From Bacillota bacterium (lineage in GTDB: Bacteria > Bacillota > Sulfobacillia > Sulfobacillales > Sulfobacillaceae): a stretch of DNA of 33,604 nt. The notes beneath the pieces are model-generated. The model ran no database searches. It saw only the letters and a list, made by a program, of their open reading frames with translations, and was not told where the DNA came from. The stretch spans positions 1-33,604 of the forward strand of contig JAJYPK010000021.1 in assembly GCA_021795465.1 (NCBI GenBank), read 5' to 3'. The position numbers were made by a program, and so were the translations under genes. Below, in pieces: positions 25,338 to 33,604 of this stretch. Every line of letters starts with the position of its first letter. Positions within the stretch are counted from its first letter, which is position 1.

Positions 25338-25629
25338 AAATTGAGGGGTGGATGCACGTGGATTTTCACCACACGTCCGGCCTTTCCCGAAAACTGATGG
25401 TCGTCGATTGGCTAAAATCGGCTTTATCGTGGTGTGAACGCCGAGAGACTTGGCCTAGCAGTGCAGTCCGCCCTTGTAGAAGCGATTAGTGAGCATGCCC
25501 TCTAAAGCTTGATAGACAGAAAAGACCAGTCATCCAACAATTCCGATTGTTGCAACCACTGCCCCCTTGCTGGTGCATCCATACCGTAGGGGTAGGGCCA
25601 GGGAAAACACTACACGAAGGAGATTACTT
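25338..25629 (+). other. Gap before rplI: hairpin and a doubtful small ORF
   Basis: About 290 bases separate the terminator from rplI. A 45-codon ORF (25352-25489) beginning MHVDFHHTSGLSRKLMVVDW has GAGGGG ahead of it but matches no family I know. Downstream is a perfect hairpin CAACAAT-TCCG-ATTGTTG (25537-25554) with no U-run. In Bacillus the gdpP (yybT) gene precedes rplI; no trace of it is visible here. Confidence 0.35.
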
Positions 25630-26070
25630 ATGCGAGTTATCTTGCTTCACGATGTTCAGGGAACCGGGAAAACGGGAGATGTGCTTGAGGTTAAGGACGG
25701 GTATGGGAGAAACTACCTGATTCCGCGAGGATTAGCCAGCGAAGCAACGGCAGCTAAAGAACGCGAGGTTGCCGATCAGAAAGCCAGAGATAAGAAACGT
25801 ATCGAAAAAGAACGCGCCGAGATGGTGCAACTGGCCACGAACCTTAAAGATCGCGTTGTTGAGATTAAGGCCCGGGTTGGTGAAGGAGGACGACTGTTTG
25901 GAGCCGTCACCAACGCGGATGTCGCGAAGGCACTAGGATCTTTGGGATTTAAGATTGACCGCAAAAAAATTTCGTTGGACCCCCTAAAGCACATGGGGCA
26001 AGCGGCGGCACGGGTGCACCTCTATCCGGGGATTGAAACCGATATTACGGTGCAGGTGGTTGCCGAATAG
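25630..26070 (+). CDS. rplI: 50S ribosomal protein L9
   Basis: L9 stabilises the base of the L1 stalk and affects reading-frame maintenance. The 146-residue protein has the N-terminal RNA-binding domain MRVILLHDVQGTGKTGDVLEVKDGYGRNYLIPRGLA, a long charged connecting helix (about residues 40-75) and the C-terminal domain with GEGGRLFGAVTNADVAKAL and DITVQVV. AGGAG precedes the ATG by seven bases. The lon-like gene follows 44 bases later. Confidence 0.96.
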   Translation: MRVILLHDVQGTGKTGDVLEVKDGYGRNYLIPRGLASEATAAKEREVADQKARDKKRIEKERAEMVQLATNLKDRVVEIKARVGEGGRLFGAVTNADVAKALGSLGFKIDRKKISLDPLKHMGQAAARVHLYPGIETDITVQVVAE

Positions 26071-26114
26071 CGACGGATCATGATGTGGTGGCACGTTTGA
26101 AGAGGGGGAAAACA

Positions 26115-28019
26115 GTGGCGGACGAGTTGGAAGATAAGAAACCGAAACCCCGCGCGACAGCACGGCGTCGGCGAGCAGAGGAATCCACTATCATTCGTCG
26201 CGTGGATGCGTTACAAGAAATCATTATGCAGATATATGGGCCTGAACGGCTGATTCTGCGAGCGGGAAAACTCCAAGCCTTAAAACTCCTTCGCTCGCAA
26301 CAGGTGGAGCAGCGTGTCCTGGCGTTGCAGAAACTTATCCAGGAAGACCCGGCTTTGGTCTCGGTTCCCGAACCCCGGGCAATACCGGGGATTTTGGATA
26401 AATTGGAAGATGAATTAGCGGATCTCTTGGCGCGCCGTACGTTGGAAGATGACTTGGAAAAGCGTATCGCCGAGAAAATGCAAGATCGTCATGAAGAATA
26501 TGTGCGGGATATTCGTAATCAGATCCTGAAAGAGGATACTGGGCCAGAAACACCGGAAACCTTAGAAAAGCTGGAAAAACTCACAAAACTCAATGAAGGT
26601 GGACTCGCCGAGTCGGCTCTGGAAATCATGCGTCCGCAAACTTTGGACCAGGTGGTGGGCCAGGAGCCGGCCATCCAAGGGTTATTGGCCAAGCTTGCGT
26701 CGCCGTATCCTCAGCATGTTTTGCTTTATGGTCCGCCCGGTGTGGGGAAGACCACGGTGGCCCGGCTGGTGTTAGCCGTCGCCCGTAGGCTCAATCAAAG
26801 CCCCTTTGGAGAGGAGGCACCTTTCGTCGAGACGGACGGGACCACGATGCGCTGGGATCCTCGCGAAGTGACCAATCCTCTTCTCGGCTCCGTTCACGAT
26901 CCGATATATCAGGGAGCACGCCGGGATCTCGCCGAGAGCGGGATCCCAGAGCCGAAGACCGGGCTGGTGACGGAAAGCCATGGTGGGGTTCTCTTCATCG
27001 ATGAAATTGGAGAAATGGACCCCGTTCTCCAAAATAAGTTGTTGAAAGTCCTGGAGGATAAACGGGTGCGTTTCGACTCCCCTTATTACGACCCGCATGA
27101 TCCCAATGTTCCTCAGTACGTGCATAAGCTGTTCCAAGAAGGGGCTCCCGCCGACTTCGTGCTCATTGGGGCTACGACCCGAAGCCCCGAGGATATTTCG
27201 CCCGCACTCCGTTCGCGGTGCGCGGAAATCTATTTTGAGCCACTGACACCGGCAGAAGTGAGCCGTATCGCCGATAGTGCTGCAGAGCGCCTCGGTGTCA
27301 CCATGGAATCCGGCGCATCAAACTTGGTAACGCGTTACACCCTGGAAGGAAGGCGTGCGGTCAGTCTTGTCGCCGATGCGTTTTCGGTCGCGTTTCTACA
27401 AGCTGGTACGCGTCCGGATGTTATTAAAACATCCATCATGCAGCAGGTGGTCAGCCGCTCGCGGTTATCACCGGTCAACGCACCGGTCATTCTCACGCCC
27501 ACCGTTGGACGTTCTTTAGGCCTAGCGGTGGCGGGATATCAGGGACTGGTCTTGGAGATCGAAGCGGCCGTGTTCCCGGCGGCTGAAGTGGGTCGTGGGC
27601 AATGGCGCTTTAATCAAACCGCCGGCAATATGGCCAAAGACTCGGTATTTAATGCCGGGGCGGTACTACGCCGGTTGACGGGTCGGGATTTAACCCAATA
27701 TGATGTTCATGTCAACGTGGTGGGGGGCGGCAACATCGATGGACCGTCTGCAGGTGTGGCGATTTTCACCGCCGTGTACAGCGCGCTTACAGGGACTCCG
27801 GTGCGCGCGGACTCGGCTATGACGGGCGAACTGTCGTTATCGGGTCGTGTCAAGCCGGTTGGGGGCATTCCGGAAAAGATCTTCGGCGCTCGCCAGTTGG
27901 GGATTCCACGGGTATTGGTGCCAGAAGATAATCAGGCCGACGTGCCGGTCCTGGTCGATGGACCAGAGATTTTTCTGATTTCCACTGTGGAGCAGTTACT
28001 GACTGAGGTGTTGGTGTGA
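26115..28019 (+). CDS. lonC: Lon-family ATP-dependent protease, spore LonC type
   Basis: The 634-residue protein joins a long charged, partly coiled N-terminal region (about 1-165), an AAA+ domain and a C-terminal Lon protease domain. Walker A is GPPGVGKTT (about 206-214) and Walker B GGVLFIDEIGEMD. The protease domain has GPSAGVAIF with catalytic Ser545 and GGIPEKIFGA with Lys588, spaced 43 residues as in other Lon proteases. This layout without the classical Lon N-domain fits the family restricted to endospore formers (distinct from LonA and LonB). The GTG at 26115 with AGGGGG ahead is preferred over 26085. It overlaps dnaB by four bases. Confidence 0.85.
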   Translation: MADELEDKKPKPRATARRRRAEESTIIRRVDALQEIIMQIYGPERLILRAGKLQALKLLRSQQVEQRVLALQKLIQEDPALVSVPEPRAIPGILDKLEDELADLLARRTLEDDLEKRIAEKMQDRHEEYVRDIRNQILKEDTGPETPETLEKLEKLTKLNEGGLAESALEIMRPQTLDQVVGQEPAIQGLLAKLASPYPQHVLLYGPPGVGKTTVARLVLAVARRLNQSPFGEEAPFVETDGTTMRWDPREVTNPLLGSVHDPIYQGARRDLAESGIPEPKTGLVTESHGGVLFIDEIGEMDPVLQNKLLKVLEDKRVRFDSPYYDPHDPNVPQYVHKLFQEGAPADFVLIGATTRSPEDISPALRSRCAEIYFEPLTPAEVSRIADSAAERLGVTMESGASNLVTRYTLEGRRAVSLVADAFSVAFLQAGTRPDVIKTSIMQQVVSRSRLSPVNAPVILTPTVGRSLGLAVAGYQGLVLEIEAAVFPAAEVGRGQWRFNQTAGNMAKDSVFNAGAVLRRLTGRDLTQYDVHVNVVGGGNIDGPSAGVAIFTAVYSALTGTPVRADSAMTGELSLSGRVKPVGGIPEKIFGARQLGIPRVLVPEDNQADVPVLVDGPEIFLISTVEQLLTEVLV

Positions 28020-29356
28020 GCGTAGATTTGGGACGAATGCCGCCCCATAGTCCAGATGCAGAAATGTCGGTGGTCGGTGCGATGCTAATCGAACCCGATG
28101 CCGTGGCGTTGGCGGTAGAAAATATCACTACCGAGGATTTCTACCATGAAAACCATCGGTTAGTTTTTGATGCCATGGTGAGCTTATTTAATCAGGGCAA
28201 AGCCGTCGACGTGGTGATGACGGGTGAGGAACTTCGTGGACGAAACCAGTTGGAGGTCGTGGGCGGCATCCCTTACCTCATGGAACTGGCTTCCTTGGTG
28301 CCGACAGCAGCACACGTGGAGCATTACGCACGTATGGTCAAGGAATCAAGTCTCTTGCGTCAAATTATCGCGGTGTCGACCCGCCTGGTCACGGAGGCTT
28401 ACCATGGCGAATCCACGCCACGCGATCTCTTGGATCGGGCACAAAAGGATCTCTTTTCGCTGGCCCAAGGAGGTCATCGCGATTTTGTTCGTCTCCATCA
28501 GGTGCTCTTAGATACCTTCAATCGCCTCGAACAGTTGTATGCGAACAAAGGGAAGTTAGTCGGCTTGCCCACGGGGTTTCCTGATTTGGATCGCATGACG
28601 GCAGGTCTACAAAAGTCCGACTTAATCATTGTAGCCGCACGCCCATCCATGGGGAAAACCATGTTGTGTCTCAATCTCGCACGCCACGTGGCCCTTTATG
28701 ACCAAGTGCCCGTGGCCATTTTCAGCTTGGAGATGTCCCGAGAGCAACTAGCCTTGCGGCTTTTAAGTGCAGAGGCCGAACTCTCAGGCCAACGGCTCCG
28801 TACCGGAGAATTAGACGACGACATGTGGGCAACGCTGAGTAACGCGTTGGGGCGCCTCGGCGAAGCCCCCATTTTCATCGATGATACCCCGGGCGTATCG
28901 GCGTTAGAGGTCCGTGCCAAAGCCCGGCAGTTAAAGGCACAATTTGACATTGGGCTGGTCATTATCGACTATATGCAACTCATGGCCGGACGGCGTGCAG
29001 AGAATCGGCAGCAAGAAATATCGGACATTTCGCGCTCCTTAAAGGCACTGGCACGCGAATTAGATGTGCCGGTGGTAGCGCTTTCCCAGCTCTCTCGAGC
29101 CGTGGAAAGCCGAACGGACAAACGACCGATGTTGTCTGACTTACGAGAATCTGGGGCTATCGAACAAGATGCAGACATAGTCGCGTTTCTATATCGGGAA
29201 GACTATTATACAAAGGAGTCTCAAAACCCAGATGTGACTGAGCTCATTGTGGCCAAACAAAGGAATGGCCCCACAGGCACCGTCAACTTACTTTTCAAAA
29301 AGGACATTGGGAAGTTCTTAAGTACAACACCGATGCAGCAAAATTACCCAGGTTGA
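28016..29356 (+). CDS. dnaB: Replicative DNA helicase
   Basis: DnaB (DnaC in Bacillus naming) is the hexameric helicase that unwinds DNA at the fork. The 446-residue protein has the N-terminal primase-binding helical domain (SPDAEMSVVGAMLIEP and ENHRLVFDAM), a linker, and the RecA-like core with Walker A ARPSMGKT at about 208-215, FSLEMSREQLALRLL, and Walker B VIIDYMQLM. It ends with LSRAVESRTDKRPMLSDLRESGAIEQDAD and NGPTG. No intein is present. Its GTG start overlaps the lonC stop (GTGA). Confidence 0.97.
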   Translation: MSVDLGRMPPHSPDAEMSVVGAMLIEPDAVALAVENITTEDFYHENHRLVFDAMVSLFNQGKAVDVVMTGEELRGRNQLEVVGGIPYLMELASLVPTAAHVEHYARMVKESSLLRQIIAVSTRLVTEAYHGESTPRDLLDRAQKDLFSLAQGGHRDFVRLHQVLLDTFNRLEQLYANKGKLVGLPTGFPDLDRMTAGLQKSDLIIVAARPSMGKTMLCLNLARHVALYDQVPVAIFSLEMSREQLALRLLSAEAELSGQRLRTGELDDDMWATLSNALGRLGEAPIFIDDTPGVSALEVRAKARQLKAQFDIGLVIIDYMQLMAGRRAENRQQEISDISRSLKALARELDVPVVALSQLSRAVESRTDKRPMLSDLRESGAIEQDADIVAFLYREDYYTKESQNPDVTELIVAKQRNGPTGTVNLLFKKDIGKFLSTTPMQQNYPG

Positions 29357-29375
29357 GTGAAGGGGCGAGGCAAAG

Positions 29376-30659
29376 ATGTCAGCAGTAGTGGTCGTAGGAA
29401 CTCAATGGGGTGATGAGGGAAAGGGTAAAGTCATTGATTTTCTTGCCCGGGAAGCAGATATGGTGGTCCGCCACCAAGGAGGCAACAACGCTGGACATAC
29501 GGTGGTAGTCGGTGAAGAGGAGTATAAGCTCCATCTCATCCCATCCGGTATCCTCTATGGGGACAAGCTGTGCGTCATTGCGGCAGGTGTCGTGGTGGAT
29601 CCCAGGGTTTTGTTCGAAGAAATCGATTACTTAGAACGACGCGGGATCAAGACGGATCGGTTGCGAATTTCCTCTCAAGCCCATCTGATTATGCCGTATC
29701 ATGCTCGGATGGATGCCCTATCCGAAGATCGCCTGGGGGTTCACAAGCTTGGAACGACGCTTCGGGGAATCGGGCCTGCCTATATGGATAAGGCCGCCCG
29801 TGTCGGTTTAAGAGTGGGGGATCTATTGCAACCAGAATTTTTCGCGGTCCGTCTAAAGCGAGTTCTGGATGAAAAAAATCGCCTCTTTGCTCGCGCGTAT
29901 GATGCCGAAGGATTTGATTTTGACGAGGTCCTTCAAACCTATTTGGCCTATGGGGAGCAAATGCGTCCTTATGTGGCGAACACCTCGGTGGTTATAAACC
30001 AGGCGATTGACGAGGGAGAGCGGGTATTATTTGAGGGAGCGCAGGGGACCATGTTGGATATTGATCATGGCACTTTTCCCTTTGTAACCTCATCCCACCC
30101 GGTCGCAGGCGGTGCCTGCATCGGGGCCGGGGTCGGACCTACGAAAATCGACCAGGTTTACGGCGTTGTCAAAGCGTATACCAGTCGGGTCGGGGATGGT
30201 CCGTTTCCTACGGAGCTCTTAAACTCGGTAGGAAGTGACATCCGAGACCGCGGCCACGAATACGGCACCACGACTGGTCGGCCCCGACGGATTGGCTGGT
30301 TGGACTCGGTGGTCCTCCGCCAAGCAGCGCGGGTTAACGGGTTAACGGGCATTGCGGTCACCCGTCTCGATGTTCTCGACGGCCTTGCTGAACTGAAAAT
30401 TGCCGTCGCGTATCGGTATCGAGGCGAAATCATTCATGAATTCCCTGACAGTGCCGAAATGCTTGACTTGGTGGAACCGGAATATGAGACCTTGCCGGGA
30501 TGGACGCAGTCGATTAATCAGGCGCGGCGTCTCGAAGATCTGCCGAAAGAAGCGCGGGCTTATTTGGATCGGATCAGTGAATTGACGGGGACTTCCCTGG
30601 TGTTGGTGTCCGTGGGTCGAGAGCGAACCAACACGATTCCCTTGAAGGAACTGTATTAG
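29376..30659 (+). CDS. purA: Adenylosuccinate synthetase
   Basis: PurA makes adenylosuccinate from IMP, GTP and aspartate, the first committed step to AMP. The 427-residue protein has the GTP-binding [17 protein letters not shown] with catalytic Asp13, the NNAGHTVV loop with His41, [20 protein letters not shown] for IMP binding, and the C-terminal GRERTNTI. Length is normal. It follows dnaB by 20 bases, as in Bacillus. Confidence 0.98.
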   Translation: MSAVVVVGTQWGDEGKGKVIDFLAREADMVVRHQGGNNAGHTVVVGEEEYKLHLIPSGILYGDKLCVIAAGVVVDPRVLFEEIDYLERRGIKTDRLRISSQAHLIMPYHARMDALSEDRLGVHKLGTTLRGIGPAYMDKAARVGLRVGDLLQPEFFAVRLKRVLDEKNRLFARAYDAEGFDFDEVLQTYLAYGEQMRPYVANTSVVINQAIDEGERVLFEGAQGTMLDIDHGTFPFVTSSHPVAGGACIGAGVGPTKIDQVYGVVKAYTSRVGDGPFPTELLNSVGSDIRDRGHEYGTTTGRPRRIGWLDSVVLRQAARVNGLTGIAVTRLDVLDGLAELKIAVAYRYRGEIIHEFPDSAEMLDLVEPEYETLPGWTQSINQARRLEDLPKEARAYLDRISELTGTSLVLVSVGRERTNTIPLKELY

Positions 30660-30675
30660 GAGTCAGGAATTAACC

Positions 30676-30704
30676 TTGACCACAGGATGTGGGGATGCTA
30701 CAGT
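30676..30704 (+). promoter_or_regulatory. tRNA-Gly promoter
   Basis: TTGACC (30676-30681), 17 bases and TACAGT (30699-30704), with a TGn extension ahead of the -10, lie directly before tRNA-Gly. Confidence 0.65.
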
Positions 30705-30713
30705 AAGGTGCAT

Positions 30714-30789
30714 GCGGAAGTAGTTCAGTTGGTAGAATGTCGGCTTCCCAAGCCGAAGGTCGCGGGTTCGAATCCCGTCTTCCGCTCCA
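30714..30789 (+). tRNA. tRNA-Gly (anticodon CCC)
   Basis: A 76-base cloverleaf with acceptor arms GCGGAAG and CTTCCGC, D-arm GTTC-AGTTGGTA-GAAT, anticodon arm CGGC-TTCCCAA-GCCG with anticodon CCC reading GGG, T-arm GCGGG-TTCGAAT-CCCGT and encoded CCA. It lies alone, between purA and the aldolase. Confidence 0.95.
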
Positions 30790-30827
30790 CTTTCCTCACA
30801 ATCCCCTACTAAGGGGGGAGTATTTTT

Positions 30828-31469
30828 ATGCGAGAGACTCTACTGGCCATAGCTCACCAATTTTCTCAGGACCAACTATCCCCGGGTACCACGGGCAATC
30901 TTAGTGTGCGTGACGAAGATGGGCGATCTTTTTGGATAACGCCGTCGGGCATTCCATTCGCCTCTCTGTCCCTAGATGATTTGGTCCGGGTCGATGTAGA
31001 AAGCACGCGGGTCATCGACGGAACGCGCGCCCCTTCCACCGAGGTGCCGCTACATAGTATGACGTATCAGCGCCGCACCGATGTTCACGCGATTGTTCAT
31101 GCGCATTCACTCTATGCGACCATCTTTTCCACCCTTAATCGTCCCGTGAAGGCGGTCCATTACCAGTTAGCTCGGGTTGGAGATGAGGTGCCTTTGGCCG
31201 ACTATGCAACGTACGGGAGTAAAGAATTGGCTAATCAGGCAACCAACGCGCTTGGAAATGGTGGCGCGGTGCTGTTGAAAAATCATGGTTTGATGACGGT
31301 GGCCGCCACTTTGAGTGAGGCATATCAGTACGCGCTAGATGTGGAGTGGGTCGCCAAACTCTACTTTATGGCGCTTCAAATTGGGGAGCCGGACGTGCTA
31401 ACCCATGATGAAATGGCGCGTGTTCGGCGTGAACTTGACCACTATGGCCAATCTTCCGTTACACCGTAG
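30828..31469 (+). CDS. Class II aldolase/adducin family protein
   Basis: The 213-residue protein belongs to the zinc-dependent sugar-phosphate aldolase/epimerase family (FucA, AraD and relatives). It keeps the phosphate-binding GTTGNLSV and TPSG segments, the catalytic Glu72 and metal ligands His91, His93 (HAHS) and His153 (LKNHG), all matching L-fuculose-phosphate aldolase positions. The exact substrate cannot be told from sequence; candidates are fuculose-, ribulose-, methylthioribulose- or 5-deoxyribulose-1-phosphate. GGGGGGAG lies ahead of the ATG. Its neighbours give no pathway clue, but mtnA is in the same window. Confidence 0.85.
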   Translation: MRETLLAIAHQFSQDQLSPGTTGNLSVRDEDGRSFWITPSGIPFASLSLDDLVRVDVESTRVIDGTRAPSTEVPLHSMTYQRRTDVHAIVHAHSLYATIFSTLNRPVKAVHYQLARVGDEVPLADYATYGSKELANQATNALGNGGAVLLKNHGLMTVAATLSEAYQYALDVEWVAKLYFMALQIGEPDVLTHDEMARVRRELDHYGQSSVTP

Positions 31470-31507
31470 TTGGAGCCGTATGCAAACGTGCGATTTCCCG
31501 TCCTGGC

Positions 31508-31939
31508 TTAGGCTGTCAGACGAAGCCTCCGCCATCGAGCCAGATGGAATACCAAGATTCCTACCAGGGCGTATAACGCACCGCTCCATAGGGTGATTAA
31601 AAAGGGCCACCACCAGGTAAATACATCCAATCGGAATATCCGAGCACCGAGGCTTCCATAGGCACCAAATGCCAGGGCTAGATTTGTGCTGGTTCCTGGC
31701 CAATGTAATACGATTTGGCTGGTGAGTGCTCCAATAACCCCCGCGATCCCGCCTATCCATAGAATGTCCCTGTCCCGGGTCGTAATTGTCGCAGCCAAGA
31801 ATAAAAGCCGGATGGTCATCAAGAATGCGCAAAAGTGGAGCATGGCGAGTGCCGATGCCGAAAGACCTACGCTCCATAGGAGCATCGGTAGGGACAATAT
31901 TAGGCTTGCCATACTCGTTATCACCGACAGTACCCGCAT
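31508..31939 (-). CDS. Small multi-pass membrane protein, unknown
   Basis: The 143-residue protein has about five hydrophobic segments, including VITSMASLILSLPMLLWSV, LAMLHFCAFLMTIRLLFLA, ILWIGGIAGVIGAL and FLITLWSGALYALVGILVF, and a basic C-terminal RWRRLRLTA. No family is recognised. The ATG at 31939 has GAGGG eight bases upstream; an ATG at 31954 adds five residues. It faces the aldolase gene tail to tail and diverges from the next gene. Confidence 0.6.
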   Translation of the reverse strand: MRVLSVITSMASLILSLPMLLWSVGLSASALAMLHFCAFLMTIRLLFLAATITTRDRDILWIGGIAGVIGALTSQIVLHWPGTSTNLALAFGAYGSLGARIFRLDVFTWWWPFLITLWSGALYALVGILVFHLARWRRLRLTA

Positions 31940-32057
31940 GGACTCATCCCTCATTTTTTCTGGGACATGTATCGATTATATGGGCGATCGTCGTCCCCTA
32001 TTCCATAGTCTAACTGTCCAAATGACACATAAACCTTCCAAGAGGAGGGGACAATCT

Positions 32058-32453
32058 ATGATGAGGCGAGTAGTCCTTTTGGCATCTTCGGTCATGATGT
32101 TGGTCGGCCTAGTGATTCTTACCTGGAGTTTTCGTGACTTACCATTGGATGAGCGTCCCGGATGGATGGCGTGGCAGATGATTTTGTGGCCGATTGTGGC
32201 CCTGGGTCTTCCCGAAGTCTGGCGCCTACGCGGGTATGCGAAACGTGGTTGGAAAATTCGGGTAGACCGCTATAAATTGCTGGTCCATGCGATTCCAGCT
32301 TTTCTCGTTGCCGTCCTACCGGCGGGAGCCCTAACCACATGGTTGGGATCCGACAGCTTCTTTTCCCTTCTGGATTTTCCAACCGCTAAAGTGATGGCGG
32401 CGCTTTGGTTAGCATATGCGCTGTGGTCATGCTGGGAGGTACATCTACCATGA
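32058..32453 (+). CDS. Small membrane protein upstream of L,D-transpeptidase
   Basis: The 131-residue protein has three to four hydrophobic segments (LLASSVMMLVGLVILTWSF, WQMILWPIVALGLPEVW, HAIPAFLVAVLPAGALTTWL and MAALWLAYALWSCW). A strong GAGGAGGGG lies seven bases before the ATG. The family is unknown to me. Its stop overlaps the following L,D-transpeptidase start (ATGA), so the two are co-translated and may work together at the envelope. Confidence 0.65.
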   Translation: MMRRVVLLASSVMMLVGLVILTWSFRDLPLDERPGWMAWQMILWPIVALGLPEVWRLRGYAKRGWKIRVDRYKLLVHAIPAFLVAVLPAGALTTWLGSDSFFSLLDFPTAKVMAALWLAYALWSCWEVHLP

Positions 32454-33166
32454 CCGCGTGGTGCCGTCGATACACGCTACTTTTTTTAGCAGTGGCCATA
32501 GCGTCATTCGCGATGGTGTTTTTTGTTCATCAAAAGCCGTCTGTGGCCACGACGCGGACACGCATTGTCATCAATGTATTAAAACGCCGCCTATCTCTCT
32601 ATGTGGCGGGTAAACGGTTCTCGACGTATCCCGTGGCGATCGGAAATCCTTGGACACCAAGTCCGCGTGGTGAATTCGTTGTTACTCAAAAATCGATATG
32701 GGGCGATGGTTTTGGAACGCGTTGGATGCGGATTTCAACACCGTGGGGTATCTATGGAATTCATGGCACCAATCGGCCATGGTCGGTGGGAACGGTCGCG
32801 TCTCATGGCTGTTTTAGAATGCTGAACCGAGACGTGGAACAAGTCTATGCGTTGGTCTCTGTGGGTACGCCGGTCACCATTGAGGGCATTACACCGTATG
32901 TGAAAATTCGACGCGAGTTAAGACCCGGCAATATCGGTCAAGACGTTGTGGAACTACAACGACTTTTACGTTTGGCTCATGTGTATTCGGGTCCTCTAGA
33001 AGGTATTTACAATGGACCGGTCACTCAAGCGGTGGAAAAGTTCGACGTGATGGTCAAAGAACCTGTGACCGGGATTGCTACACTAAAAACGACCGCATTG
33101 TTGCAACGCTTAACCAATCAGAATACGTTGCAACCAGGATACATCAATCGGGTATACCCCCAATAA
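32450..33166 (+). CDS. L,D-transpeptidase with peptidoglycan-binding domain
   Basis: L,D-transpeptidases (YkuD family) form 3-3 peptidoglycan cross-links or attach proteins to the wall outside the membrane. The 238-residue protein has an N-terminal membrane anchor or signal (about residues 9-27) and a YkuD domain with His105 (IYGIHGTNRPW) and the catalytic motif SHGCFRM with Cys121. It ends with a peptidoglycan-binding-1 repeat region (about 160-222, GNIGQDVVELQRLL and GIYNGPVTQAVEKF). In spore formers such enzymes are often found in the spore coat or cortex. It overlaps its upstream membrane partner by four bases. Confidence 0.9.
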   Translation: MTAWCRRYTLLFLAVAIASFAMVFFVHQKPSVATTRTRIVINVLKRRLSLYVAGKRFSTYPVAIGNPWTPSPRGEFVVTQKSIWGDGFGTRWMRISTPWGIYGIHGTNRPWSVGTVASHGCFRMLNRDVEQVYALVSVGTPVTIEGITPYVKIRRELRPGNIGQDVVELQRLLRLAHVYSGPLEGIYNGPVTQAVEKFDVMVKEPVTGIATLKTTALLQRLTNQNTLQPGYINRVYPQ

Positions 33167-33221
33167 GGTCCTTAACCATACATGCAAGAAAGATTTGACA
33201 GCCGACAAACGTTGTTAACGG

Positions 33222-33250
33222 TTGAGTCTGGGACGTGTGCGTAGTATAAT
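33222..33250 (+). promoter_or_regulatory. tRNA-Thr promoter
   Basis: TTGAGT (33222-33227), 17 bases and a perfect TATAAT (33245-33250) lie 12 bases before tRNA-Thr. Confidence 0.75.
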
Positions 33251-33262
33251 AGTTTGTGCATT

Positions 33263-33338
<76 letters not shown>

Positions 33339-33346
33339 TAACATTT

Positions 33347-33376
33347 GAAGCCCAGAGCCAATCTCGGGGCTTTTTT
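33347..33376 (+). terminator. Rho-independent terminator after tRNA-Thr
   Basis: AAGCCC (33348-33353) pairs with GGGCTT, with an inner GAG/CTC pair across one mismatch, and runs into six T. It lies nine bases after the tRNA. Confidence 0.8.
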
Positions 33377-33536
33377 ATTTGCCTTGCCACCCCCATTAGG
33401 CGTTCCATCAACAAATCCATCAACATTAACCGAGCGAGCCGTAGAAATTTATGCCCATTCGCGACCGCGCTAGACACAAAAAACCCGATCCCTATTGCCG
33501 TTGTTTTAATGGAGCAACCGGGAAGACGTTGAAGGA

Positions 33537-33604
33537 TTAAGCGTGCTTGACCCATTTTTCGGCGGCAGCGACCAAGCCTTCCCGAGCAATCTGCGAGAGA
33601 TCGG
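33537..33604 (-). CDS. C-terminal end of an unidentified gene (cut by window edge)
   Basis: On the minus strand the frame from the right edge to a TAA at 33537-33539 encodes about 21 residues, DLSQIAREGLVAAAEKWVKH and a final Ala. It has clear amphipathic-helix composition, unlike the noncoding stretch to its left. The protein cannot be named from this tail. Confidence 0.4.
   Translation of the reverse strand, partial: DLSQIAREGLVAAAEKWVKHA

Noticed and set aside
26085-26114. Upstream GTG start for lonC
   Set aside because: Only a weak ribosome site; the GTG at 26115 is preceded by AGGGGG at good spacing.
28016-29356. Intein in dnaB
   Set aside because: The helicase motifs are continuous and the length is normal.
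30331-30348. Tandem GGGTTAAC repeat in purA
   Set aside because: Encodes ordinary conserved PurA residues (VNGLTG); repeat is coincidental.

Overview
The window is the replication-origin region of a bacterial chromosome. Gene content and order (serS, pdxT, pdxS, gyrA, gyrB, remB, recF, dnaN, dnaA, then rpmH, rnpA, yidD, yidC, rsmG, parA, parB, rpsF, ssb, rpsR, rplI, dnaB, purA) point to a low-to-mid GC, endospore-forming member of the Bacillota. The yyaC and spore-type lonC genes support sporulation ancestry. The overall style recalls Sulfobacillus-like deep-branching Firmicutes, but that is an inference and not a species call.

Layout. From the left edge to about 12.9 kb every real gene except a short terminal stretch is on the minus strand: serS (cut by the window edge) and mtnA behind a T-box riboswitch, then pdxT, pdxS, gyrA, gyrB, a RemA/RemB-type regulator, a DciA-like protein, recF, dnaN and dnaA. 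From about 13.2 kb onward nearly all genes are on the plus strand. DnaA-box clusters lie on both sides of dnaA (about 11.3-11.5 kb and 12.9-12.95 kb), so replication probably starts here and the genes point away from the origin on both replichores.

Right arm. A promoter-driven rpmH-rnpA-yidD-yidC-rsmG block is followed by about 1 kb of decayed DNA holding a TnpB N-terminal fragment, then parA-parB with two parS-like sites directly after parB and a third about 2.3 kb further on. A run of membrane and housekeeping genes follows (DUF554, DUF4446, yyaC on the minus strand, YkvI-like transporter, TPR protein, small membrane protein, CvpA, MscS channel, DUF951), then rpsF-ssb-rpsR, rplI-lonC-dnaB-purA, tRNA-Gly(CCC), a class II aldolase, two small membrane proteins, an L,D-transpeptidase, tRNA-Thr(CGT) and the 3' end of an unidentified minus-strand gene.

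Points of interest. A T-box whose specifier reads UCC (serine) controls mtnA together with serS. The parS-like sites depart from the usual CACGTG centre, and one sits in a 36-bp palindrome. An ORF beside the origin is split by one in-frame TGA. Several genes usual in this neighbourhood (yaaA, jag, mnmE, mnmG, gdpP) are absent at their expected places. Nothing here is clearly a new defence or biosynthetic system; most of the window is ordinary core genome.
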